A DNA stretch of 38,083 nucleotides from assembly GCA_003166025.1 (NCBI GenBank), contig PMWT01000205.1:1-38083 (forward strand), given 5' to 3'. Made by a program: the position numbers and the translations under genes. The stretch is from Acidimicrobiaceae bacterium (lineage in GTDB: Bacteria > Actinomycetota > Acidimicrobiia > Acidimicrobiales > Palsa-688). Below the pieces are notes generated by a model. It searched no databases. It saw only the letters and a list, made by a program, of their open reading frames with translations, and was not told the DNA's origin. Each line of letters starts with the position of its first letter. Within the stretch, counting starts at the first letter, position 1. Below, piece by piece: positions 9,337 through 17,305 of the stretch.

Positions 9337-10045
9337 CCATCTCAACAACCGGGGTGGAGGCACCCGCGGTTCCATCGTTTTGCGGATGGCTGCCCTGCTT
9401 GAGGGCGTCTTGCCTGCCCCTCTGGCCCAGCCGCTTGCGCCGGCGAAGGTCCGGGCCGTCCAGGGCCTCGAGATGACACCCGGCGTCCTCGCGCAGCATT
9501 TTGCGGGCCCTCTGCAGGCGGACCTTGGCCGTCGCCTCCGAAATCCCCAGCTCCGCCGCTATCGACTTATGGGAGAGGTCATACACGTCGCGCAGTACCA
9601 CGACCTGACGAAGCCTCCACGGTAGCTCCCGCAGGGCCAGGGCCAGCGACGCCCGTTCGTCGCCAGCCGACGCGCAAGCCTCCGGGTCATGCTCGCGACG
9701 ACCGTCGCACATCCTGGCTTCGTCGATCTTGTCCAGGTCCAGCTGGTCGTGGCGGCCGCGCCAAGAACGGCTCAACTGGTTGCTGGCACAGTTGGCCGTC
9801 ACCCGGTAGAGCCAAGTCGAGAAGCGGGCCTCCCCCCGGAACCGGGGTAAGCCCCGGAAGGCACGCAGGTAAGTCTCCTGAGTTACGTCGAGAGCGTCTT
9901 CCTCATTGCCCGTGAGACGGAACGCCAAGGTGTAGGTGGTGGCCCAGGTCATGCGGACCAGGTCCTCGGAGGCGTGAACGTCGCCACGCCTGGCCGCGTC
10001 GACCAGGATCTTAAGGGCCGCCTCATCAGGGCCGCCACGGGCCAA
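9314..10045 (-). CDS. ECF-family RNA polymerase sigma factor
   Basis: This is an extracytoplasmic-function sigma factor with both core domains. Sigma-2 runs from about ASEDLVRMTWATTYTLAFRL through GNEEDALDVTQETYLRAFRG to FSTWLYRVTANCASN. Sigma-4 follows (ELPWRLRQVVVLRDVYDLSH, helix-turn-helix AAELGISEATAKVRLQRARK). About 55 residues beyond sigma-4 form a basic then Ser/Gly-rich C-terminal extension. The start is uncertain: a TTG at 10045 lies just downstream of the rpmG stop with AGG-rich sequence before it. The frame stays open upstream through rpmG, but that part has no family similarity. It overlaps the anti-sigma gene. The pair lies between rpmG and tRNA-Trp, where mycobacteria carry hadABC. 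Confidence 0.88.
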   Translation of the reverse strand: MARGGPDEAALKILVDAARRGDVHASEDLVRMTWATTYTLAFRLTGNEEDALDVTQETYLRAFRGLPRFRGEARFSTWLYRVTANCASNQLSRSWRGRHDQLDLDKIDEARMCDGRREHDPEACASAGDERASLALALRELPWRLRQVVVLRDVYDLSHKSIAAELGISEATAKVRLQRARKMLREDAGCHLEALDGPDLRRRKRLGQRGRQDALKQGSHPQNDGTAGASTPVVEMDDDAVAS

Positions 10046-10050
10046 CGGCC

Positions 10051-10215
10051 TTACCTGGTCTCCTTGTGCACGGTATGCTGGCGGTCCCAGCGGCAGTACT
10101 TCCGCATCTCGATCCGGTCGCGGTCGTTTTGCTTGTTCTTGGTCGTGATGTAGTTGCGCCGCTTGCAGACATCGCAAGCCAACGTCACCTTGACTCGTTT
10201 CTCGTTCCTAGCCAT
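10051..10215 (-). CDS. rpmG: 50S ribosomal protein L33
   Basis: L33 is a 54-residue large-subunit protein. It reads [20 protein letters not shown], contains KNKQNDRD, and ends [16 protein letters not shown]. The N-terminal CDVC pair and a third Cys (KYC) are present, but the fourth ligand of the zinc-ribbon form (CxxC) is Asp, so this is a three-Cys variant. It lies upstream of the sigma gene and downstream of tRNA-Met, the tRNA-Met/rpmG order known from other actinobacteria. The frame is open further upstream through the tRNA region but is not coding there. Confidence 0.95.
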   Translation of the reverse strand: MARNEKRVKVTLACDVCKRRNYITTKNKQNDRDRIEMRKYCRWDRQHTVHKETR

Positions 10216-10320
10216 GCTGCGCTGCTCCCTCCTCCCGGCTGCCCGAACGGGCTCTCGCCCACCAACGCTACAGCCTTCATCGGCCCGACCAGGGTAACCG
10301 GCTTCTGGTCGGCTCTGGTT

Positions 10321-10396
10321 TGGTAGCGGCGGTCGGACTCGAACCGACGACAACTCGATTATGAGCCGAGTGCTCTGCCAACTGAGCTACGCCGCC
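10321..10396 (-). tRNA. metT: tRNA-Met (anticodon CAT)
   Basis: The acceptor is GGCGGCG/CGCCGCT (one terminal G-T), the D stem GCTC/GAGC, the anticodon stem CTCGG/TCGAG with loop CTCATAA (anticodon CAT), and the T stem GTCGG/CCGAC with loop TTCGAGT. Discriminator A is followed by encoded CCA. The G-T closing pair and the location beside tRNA-Thr and rpmG favour elongator tRNA-Met. A CAU anticodon could in principle be an Ile2 species. Confidence 0.93.
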
Positions 10397-10415
10397 CTGC
10401 GGTTTGCAAAACAAG

Positions 10416-10491
10416 TGGAGCCCCCTGTCAGAATCGAACTGACGACACCAGCCTTACCATGGCTGTGCTCTACCGACTGAGCTAAGGGGGC
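10416..10491 (-). tRNA. thrT: tRNA-Thr (anticodon GGT)
   Basis: The acceptor is a perfect GCCCCCT/AGGGGGC, the D stem GCTC/GAGC, the anticodon stem CAGCC/GGCTG with loop ATGGTAA (anticodon GGT), and the T stem GTCAG/CTGAC with loop TTCGATT. Discriminator T is followed by encoded CCA. It is first in the thrT-metT-rpmG row. Confidence 0.97.
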
Positions 10492-10558
10492 AGTCCGGTA
10501 GGGACCGGTAGCCCGCCCAATAGTAGCGGCCCGGCTCGTTGAGGTGGGCGGCTGCACC

Positions 10559-10564
10559 TAGCCT
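10559..10564 (+). promoter_or_regulatory. -10 box for a leaderless acetyltransferase mRNA
   Basis: TAGCCT is followed by exactly 7 nt and then the ATG at 10572, so the start codon would be at or next to the transcription start. No matching -35 at 16-18 nt was found (TTGAGG is only 14 nt away). Confidence 0.4.
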
Positions 10565-10571
10565 GGCACCT

Positions 10572-11162
10572 ATGACCGCTCCACCGTTCCGGTCCGCCCC
10601 GTCAATGCCGCGCGACCAGCGCCCCGGGAAACCGGTGGGCAACGACGCGGGTCGCGGGCGGGCCGCTCCGGCGCCCAGGCTCGTGGTGGCCCGCGCCGTT
10701 CACGCCGAGGGCATCCGTTCCATCTACAACCGGGCCATCGAAACGAGCACGGCCACATTCGAAATGACGCCCAAGACATTGCCCGAGCAGCTCGAGTGGA
10801 TCGCCGAGCACTCGGGTGCCCACCCCGCCGTGGTGGCGGTCGACGATGGGGACAGCGTCTTCGGCTTCGGCTCCCTGTCGCCATACCGGCCCCGGCCTGC
10901 GTACAGCACCACGGTGGAGAACTCGGTGTACGTGGACGAGGCCTTCCAGCGCCGGGGGATCGGCCGGGCCATCCTGGAAGAGTTGGTGCGGCTGGCCGAG
11001 GCGCACGGCTTTCACGTCGTGATCGCCCGGATAGCCGGGGACAACGACGCCTCGGTGGCGCTGCACACGGCGTGCGGGTTTGAAATGGTGGGCGTCGAGC
11101 ACGAGGTGGGGCGCAAGTTCGGCCGCTGGCTCGACGTCGTCTGCATGGAACGCCTTCTGTAG
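10572..11162 (+). CDS. GNAT acetyltransferase, phosphinothricin/methionine-sulfoximine type
   Basis: This 196-residue GNAT enzyme transfers an acetyl group from acetyl-CoA to an amine. The first ~35 residues are a poorly conserved Arg/Pro-rich extension. The catalytic domain begins near LVVARAVHAEGIRSIYNRAI. The block PYRPRPAYSTTVENSVYVD, the acetyl-CoA loop QRRGIGRAIL, and the C-terminal GFEMVGVEHEVGRKFGRWLD are hallmarks of the PAT/Bar/MddA group, which acts on phosphinothricin, methionine sulfoximine or similar amino acid analogues. The actual substrate is unknown. The ATG at 10572 follows a TAGCCT box by 7 nt. The ATG at 10605 is an alternative that drops 11 residues. The stop codon overlaps the start of the MazG-like gene (TAGTG). 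Confidence 0.87.
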   Translation: MTAPPFRSAPSMPRDQRPGKPVGNDAGRGRAAPAPRLVVARAVHAEGIRSIYNRAIETSTATFEMTPKTLPEQLEWIAEHSGAHPAVVAVDDGDSVFGFGSLSPYRPRPAYSTTVENSVYVDEAFQRRGIGRAILEELVRLAEAHGFHVVIARIAGDNDASVALHTACGFEMVGVEHEVGRKFGRWLDVVCMERLL

Positions 11163-11443
11163 TGGAACTCAACGCTCTCCAGCAGCTCATGGCGGCGACC
11201 TACGGCGAACGGGACGCGGCGCGGGGCCGCCAGGCGGCGGTGGCGTGGTTGGCCGAGGAGCTCGGGGAACTCGCCCAGGCGGTGCGCAAGGGCTCCCCTG
11301 AGCAGCAACTGCACGAACTGGGCGACGTCCTCGCGTGGCTGGCCTCACTGGCCAACCAGCTCGGCCTGTCCCTGGAGGAGGCAGTCGGCCGCTATGCGGG
11401 GGGCTGCCCGTCGTGTGGCAGCGTGCCCTGCGACTGCCCTTGA
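11162..11443 (+). CDS. MazG-like nucleotide pyrophosphohydrolase
   Basis: This is a 93-residue single-domain member of the MazG/all-alpha NTP pyrophosphohydrolase superfamily. Metal-binding acidic residues fit the expected pattern: EELGELAQAV in the first helix pair, then HELGDVLAWLASLANQLG in the second. The protein ends with a cysteine cluster (CPSCGSVPCDCP, four Cys in twelve residues), resembling a metal site and seen in some short actinobacterial/archaeal MazG-like proteins. It probably hydrolyses non-canonical or excess nucleoside triphosphates to monophosphates. The GTG start overlaps the preceding acetyltransferase stop by one base, implying coupling. The substrate is not deducible. 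Confidence 0.85.
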   Translation: MELNALQQLMAATYGERDAARGRQAAVAWLAEELGELAQAVRKGSPEQQLHELGDVLAWLASLANQLGLSLEEAVGRYAGGCPSCGSVPCDCP

Positions 11444-11451
11444 GCTGCTGA

Positions 11452-11461
11452 CGAAGCTTCG
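11452..11461. terminator. Palindrome in the convergent gap between the MazG-like gene and asd
   Basis: The perfect 10-bp palindrome CGAAGCTTCG, with partly matching flanks (GAGCT on the left, AGCTC on the right), occupies the 25-nt space between two convergent genes. It could act as a weak bidirectional terminator. No T-tract is present. Confidence 0.3.
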
Positions 11462-11468
11462 CGAGCTC

Positions 11469-13720
<2,252 letters not shown>

Positions 13721-13728
13721 GGCTCCCC

Positions 13729-13734
13729 AGGCTA
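13729..13734 (-). promoter_or_regulatory. -10 box for lysC-asd
   Basis: On the minus strand TAGCCT is followed by 8 nt and the GTG start of lysC. This fits a leaderless transcript. The intervening GGGGAG could alternatively serve as a ribosome site for the ATG at 13714. Confidence 0.4.
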
Positions 13735-13790
13735 CCAGGCCGCAGAGGGCGCCCGACCAGGCTGAACAGCAAGGTTGCTCCCCTTTCGAC

Positions 13791-13796
13791 TACGCT
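13791..13796 (+). promoter_or_regulatory. -10 box for the cyclophilin gene
   Basis: TACGCT is followed by 8 nt and a GTG at 13805 that opens the cyclophilin frame. No good -35 is evident. Together with the lysC box it defines a compact divergent promoter region of about 70 nt. Confidence 0.4.
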
Positions 13797-13804
13797 GCGG
13801 CGCC

Positions 13805-14665
13805 GTGCCGTCAGATAAACGCATGCAGCAGCGGGCCAACAGGCACCGCATGGAACAGCTACGCCGGCAACAGTTCCAAAAGCGGCGCCGGCAGCGCTTT
13901 TTCATCGGGGGTGGGACCGCCGCCGTAGTGATAATCGTGGTCGCTGTACTCGCCGCCGTCCTTTCGGGGGGGTCAAAACCGAAGGTCGCGGCGCCGACGA
14001 CGACCCTCGCCAAGACGACTCCGACTACCGCCGCACCTACCTCGACGACGGCGGCGCCCGTGTCCGTGCCCTTGATCGATGCGCCCGCCAAAGTGAGTTG
14101 CCCCAAGCTCAACGGCTCCTCGCCCCACTACACTCACTTCGCCGCCGCTCCGCCCATGTGCATAGACACGACCAAGCACTACACGGCGAAGATCGTCACC
14201 GACATCGGGACGATAACCGCTACGCTCACAGCCGCCCAGGACCCCGCCAGCGTCAACAACTTCGTCTTCCTGGCCGCCTACCATTTTTTTGACGGGACCG
14301 CATTCCACCGCGTGTGCACCGGGTTCGTCGACCAGGGAGGGGACCCCACCGGTACCGGGACCGGGGGGCCGGGTTACTCGTTCAACGGCGGGACCCCCAA
14401 AAGCGCCAGCGTCTACACCAACGGGGCGTTGGCCATGGCCAACTCCGGTAGCGCCAGCACCGACGGCAGCCAGTTCTTCATCGTGGTGGGCAACACCGGG
14501 CCCACCACCCTCACGGCCCTCTACAGCTACTTCGGCAATGTGACCGCGGGTCTGAGCGTCGTCAACGCCATCAACAAGGACGGCTCTTCGGCGGCGACGA
14601 CGAACGACTCCTGCCCGCCGCGTGTGGTGCACAAGATCATCAAGGTGACCATCACCGAGTCCTGA
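13805..14665 (+). CDS. Membrane-anchored cyclophilin-type peptidyl-prolyl isomerase
   Basis: This is a 286-residue protein that probably speeds folding of exported proteins. A very basic N-terminus (HRMEQLRRQQFQKRRRQR) precedes one membrane segment (FIGGGTAAVVIIVVAVLAAV). A Thr/Pro/Ala-rich linker of about 35 residues follows, then a cyclophilin domain: NNFVFLAAYHFFDGTAFHRV, then FVDQGGDPTGTGTGGPGYSF, GALAMANSGSASTDGSQFFI and a C-terminal strand ending KIIKVTITES. The isomerase-type FHRV and QFFI segments are preserved. The GTG at 13805 was chosen for its -10 spacing; an ATG at 13823 would also keep the whole membrane segment. A 30-nt extension to 13775 lacks support. It is transcribed divergently from lysC. 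Confidence 0.9.
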   Translation: MPSDKRMQQRANRHRMEQLRRQQFQKRRRQRFFIGGGTAAVVIIVVAVLAAVLSGGSKPKVAAPTTTLAKTTPTTAAPTSTTAAPVSVPLIDAPAKVSCPKLNGSSPHYTHFAAAPPMCIDTTKHYTAKIVTDIGTITATLTAAQDPASVNNFVFLAAYHFFDGTAFHRVCTGFVDQGGDPTGTGTGGPGYSFNGGTPKSASVYTNGALAMANSGSASTDGSQFFIVVGNTGPTTLTALYSYFGNVTAGLSVVNAINKDGSSAATTNDSCPPRVVHKIIKVTITES

Positions 14666-14747
14666 GCGGGGGCTGGCCCCGGTCGGGCTACGCTCTCAGA
14701 ACAAGGGTGTGCCGGGAAGCCTGGTCGGCGATCGGGAGACCGCGACC

Positions 14748-16157
14748 ATGACCGACTTCAGCTTCGAGGCCAGCCGCCACCGGCCCGGGAGAAAGCTGCC
14801 CAGCTGGCGCTGGGAGGCCCTGAGGACGACCTTCTGGATGGCGCCGACGGTCATGGTGCTCATCGCCGGGGTGCTGTTCGTGGTGACCCTCGAGATCGAT
14901 TGGGCGGCCTATAACCACCACGTCCATCTCCCGTTTTGGATCGAGTCCGGGAGCACGGACGCCGCCCGCGAGGTGCTCATCGCCATCGCCGCCGCCGTCA
15001 TAACCGTGGTCGGCGTGGTGTTCTCCATCACCATCCTGGCCCTCACCCTGGCGTCACAGCAGTTCGGCCCCCGCATGATGCGCAACTTCGTGCGCGACCT
15101 CGGCAACCAGCTCACGTTGGGCACGTTCGTGGCCACCTTCGTCTACTCGGTGCTGGCGATGGTCGCCATCACGAGCGTTCCTCATCGTCCGGACTTCGTC
15201 CCCCATCTCTCGGTCGCCGTGGCCGAAGCTTTCATGCTGGTGGACCTGGCTGTCCTCATTTACTTCATCCATCACATCGCCAAGTCGATCCAGTTGCCCG
15301 AAGTGATCGCGGGCATAGCCCGGGACCTGCTAAAGGCCATCGACGCCGAGTTCCCCACTCCGGTAGGCGAGCTAACCCCTACCGGTGCGCCGGCGGCCGG
15401 GAACGACAGGCCCGTGAGCGAGCTGCTCCAGCTGCTCGACGAGCGGGGCGCGGCCGTGCTCGCCAGCACGAACGGCTACCTGCAGTTCGTCGGGTACGCG
15501 CAACTGGTCGCCATCGCGTCACGGTTGGACGCTGTCCTCCGTCTCAACCACCGACCGGGGCACTTCGTCGTAGCCGGGCGGCCCCTCGCCACCGTCTGGC
15601 CCCGGGGGGCGGCGGAGCAGGTCAGGCTGGCCCTGTCCGAGGCGCATGTGACCGGTCCGCACCGGACCCTGATGCAGGACCCGGTCTTCGCCATCGACCA
15701 GCTGGTGGAAATCGCCATAAGGGCCCTGTCGCCGGCCGTCAACGACACCTTTACCGCCCTCACCTGCATAGATTGGCTGTCCGCCGGGCTCAGCAGGCTT
15801 TCGGGGCGGGCACTCGTGGAGGCTGTCTACCGCGACGAGTTTGGCCGGGCGCGGCTCATTGCCTCCTCGCCGTCATACGCGCACATGGTCAATCGCTCCG
15901 TCGACAAGTTGCGCCAGGCGGCACGGGGAATGCCCGCGGTCATCATCCGCCTGCTTACCGCCCTCACGGTCGTGGCCGAACAGACCACCTCGGCCCATCA
16001 GCGGAGCGTCGTCCTCCGCCAGGGGGACATGGTCCTCCAAGCAGCAGAGGAGTCGGTGCCCGACGCCAGCGACCTGGCGGACATTCGCCTTCGTCACCAG
16101 CAATTACTGGACTGCTGCCAACGTGGGGACGAGCCGGCCCCGTCGAGCGCGGGCTGA
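14748..16157 (+). CDS. DUF2254 integral membrane protein
   Basis: This 469-residue protein matches the uncharacterised DUF2254 membrane family in layout. Four N-terminal membrane segments are visible: around FWMAPTVMVLIAGVLFVVTL, EVLIAIAAAVITVVGVVFSI, LGTFVATFVYSVLAMVAI and EAFMLVDLAVLIYFIHHIAK. A long cytoplasmic region follows with the family motif IRALSPAVNDTFTALTCIDW. I chose the ATG at 14748, with GGGAG about 9 nt upstream. A GTG at 14709, nearer a TACGCT box at 14689-14694, would add 13 residues. The function of the family is unknown, and the neighbours (cyclophilin upstream, convergent S51 protein downstream, 6-nt gap) give no strong clue. Confidence 0.82.
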   Translation: MTDFSFEASRHRPGRKLPSWRWEALRTTFWMAPTVMVLIAGVLFVVTLEIDWAAYNHHVHLPFWIESGSTDAAREVLIAIAAAVITVVGVVFSITILALTLASQQFGPRMMRNFVRDLGNQLTLGTFVATFVYSVLAMVAITSVPHRPDFVPHLSVAVAEAFMLVDLAVLIYFIHHIAKSIQLPEVIAGIARDLLKAIDAEFPTPVGELTPTGAPAAGNDRPVSELLQLLDERGAAVLASTNGYLQFVGYAQLVAIASRLDAVLRLNHRPGHFVVAGRPLATVWPRGAAEQVRLALSEAHVTGPHRTLMQDPVFAIDQLVEIAIRALSPAVNDTFTALTCIDWLSAGLSRLSGRALVEAVYRDEFGRARLIASSPSYAHMVNRSVDKLRQAARGMPAVIIRLLTALTVVAEQTTSAHQRSVVLRQGDMVLQAAEESVPDASDLADIRLRHQQLLDCCQRGDEPAPSSAG

Positions 16158-16163
16158 CCGCCC

Positions 16164-16922
16164 TTAGCCGCCAGCCTCCCCTAGGGCGTCTATGCCGTCC
16201 ACTTGACCATTGAGCCAGATGGTCACCTTGCCCTCCCCGGCCACGCGCCAACGGCCGTCCGCGCCTCTCAGCAAGGCCGTGCGCTCGTCTATGGCGGCAA
16301 TGCGCAGGCCACCGGAGGCGAGCTTCACCGTGCGGTGCGTCTTCTCCTCCGACCAGCTGGCGGCGTGGGGAAGCACGGCGAGCTGGGGCAGCAGACCGAG
16401 CCCGAGAGTGAGCGCCCCGCCTCGGGGGTCGACCATGGCGTCACCGAGCACCATGGCCCCGGCGGACGAACCGGCCACCACCGTCCCGTCTTTCCAGGCT
16501 TCGACCAGGGCGTCCCAGACTGCCGAAGCCTTGAGGACGGACCGGAGGTGAAGCACCGAACCCCCGGCCAGGTACACAAACTTGGCCGCTCGTACCGTCC
16601 CGGCGTTAGCGCGGTCCTCGGCATCGGCGCGGCGCAGGACCATGCACGCCTTGACCGACGCTCCCAGGGGGGCGAAGTAAGCCGCCGCCGTCTCGACCGC
16701 CCGCTCCGGGTGCCAGTAGGCCGCCGCCGTCGGGAGCACCACGACCTCTTTGCTCCCGGCCGCTCCCAGCAGCTCGGAATCGAAGACCTCACACCCGGCG
16801 GACCACTCCGCGCCGCCCACCAGGGCCAGTTCGCCCGGGAGCGCCGCGGCCCGGGCTGGGCCCACCGGTCCAGTGCTCTCCGGGAAGCTGCCGGAAAAGG
16901 GGGGTCGTGGGTCGTAAGTCAT
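16164..16922 (-). CDS. Peptidase S51 / cyanophycinase-like protein
   Basis: This 252-residue protein belongs by motif to the S51 (dipeptidase E/cyanophycinase-like) serine hydrolases, which have a class I glutamine-amidotransferase-like fold. The nucleophile elbow is GSSAGAMVLGD, near residue 150. KFVYLAGGSVLHLRSVL ahead of it and VLPHAASWSEEKTHR after it (likely His partner) fit the family. No signal peptide is seen, so it is likely cytoplasmic. It could be a dipeptidase or a cyanophycinase-type enzyme; no cyanophycin synthetase is in the window. The ATG starts MTYDPRPPFSGSF. Its upstream side faces the tRNA pair. Confidence 0.8.
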   Translation of the reverse strand: MTYDPRPPFSGSFPESTGPVGPARAAALPGELALVGGAEWSAGCEVFDSELLGAAGSKEVVVLPTAAAYWHPERAVETAAAYFAPLGASVKACMVLRRADAEDRANAGTVRAAKFVYLAGGSVLHLRSVLKASAVWDALVEAWKDGTVVAGSSAGAMVLGDAMVDPRGGALTLGLGLLPQLAVLPHAASWSEEKTHRTVKLASGGLRIAAIDERTALLRGADGRWRVAGEGKVTIWLNGQVDGIDALGEAGG

Positions 16923-16990
16923 CCGCGGGCCCAGTATTGCACGGGGGGACGACCCACGGCACAGGCAAGCACGTCACAGGCGGTGCGGCC

Positions 16991-17016
16991 CCACCGGACG
17001 GACGTACGCCCGGTGG
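16991..17016 (-). terminator. Hairpin downstream of tRNA-Phe
   Basis: Arms CCACCGG (16991-16997) and CCGGTGG (17010-17016) form a perfect 7-bp stem with a 12-nt loop. It sits 18 nt past the 3' end of tRNA-Phe and could end the tRNA transcript, though no T-run follows. Confidence 0.35.
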
Positions 17017-17033
17017 AGCCGTCACCGCTCATG

Positions 17034-17106
17034 TGGTCGGAGCCGGCATCGATCCGGCGACCTCGCACTTTTCAGGCGCGCGCTCTACCGACTGAGCTAT
17101 CCGACC
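17034..17106 (-). tRNA. tRNA-Phe (anticodon GAA), unusual T loop
   Basis: The acceptor is a perfect GGTCGGA/TCCGACC, the D stem GCTC/GAGC, and the anticodon stem CGCGC/GTGCG with loop CTGAAAA (anticodon GAA). The T stem is GCCGG/CCGGC, and the discriminator is A. The T loop reads ATCGATG, so position 54 is A instead of the near-universal T; positions 55-58 (TCGA) are normal. It starts 1 nt after tRNA-Asp ends, so the two are co-transcribed. Confidence 0.93.
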
Positions 17107-17107
17107 G

Positions 17108-17182
17108 CGGACCTGACGGGATTTGAACCCGCGGCCTCCGGCTTGACAGGCCGGCGTGCACTCCAAGCTGCACCACAGGTCC
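17108..17182 (-). tRNA. tRNA-Asp (anticodon GTC)
   Basis: The acceptor is a perfect GGACCTG/CAGGTCC, the anticodon stem CCGGC/GCCGG with loop CTGTCAA (anticodon GTC), the T stem CGGG with loop TTCAAAT, and the discriminator G. The 3' CCA is not encoded. It is the first gene of a two-tRNA unit with tRNA-Phe. Confidence 0.96.
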
Positions 17183-17213
17183 CAGTTGCACTGGTGCACC
17201 GCCTTGTCCAACT

Positions 17214-17241
17214 TTGGCCTGACGGTGCGAGACAGTATAGA
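17214..17241 (+). promoter_or_regulatory. Candidate promoter for the S53 peptidase (overlaps tRNA -10)
   Basis: TTGGCC (17214-17219), 16 nt, then TATAGA (17236-17241) reads toward the peptidase gene. The opposite strand of the same AT-rich spot reads TATACT (17235-17240), a good -10 for the tRNA-Asp/Phe unit about 50 nt further left, although its -35 is not convincing. A TAGGGT at 17286-17291 is a second possible -10 for the peptidase. Confidence 0.4.
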
Positions 17242-17305
17242 ACGTGCTGACCGGTGGTGCTACCGACCGCACTCCGGAGGCTGAGTAGGGTGATGAGGAG
17301 ACTAC

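Noticed and set aside
10046-10177. Longer start for the ECF sigma factor within rpmG
   Set aside because: The extension has no sigma-factor similarity and would overlap almost all of rpmG.
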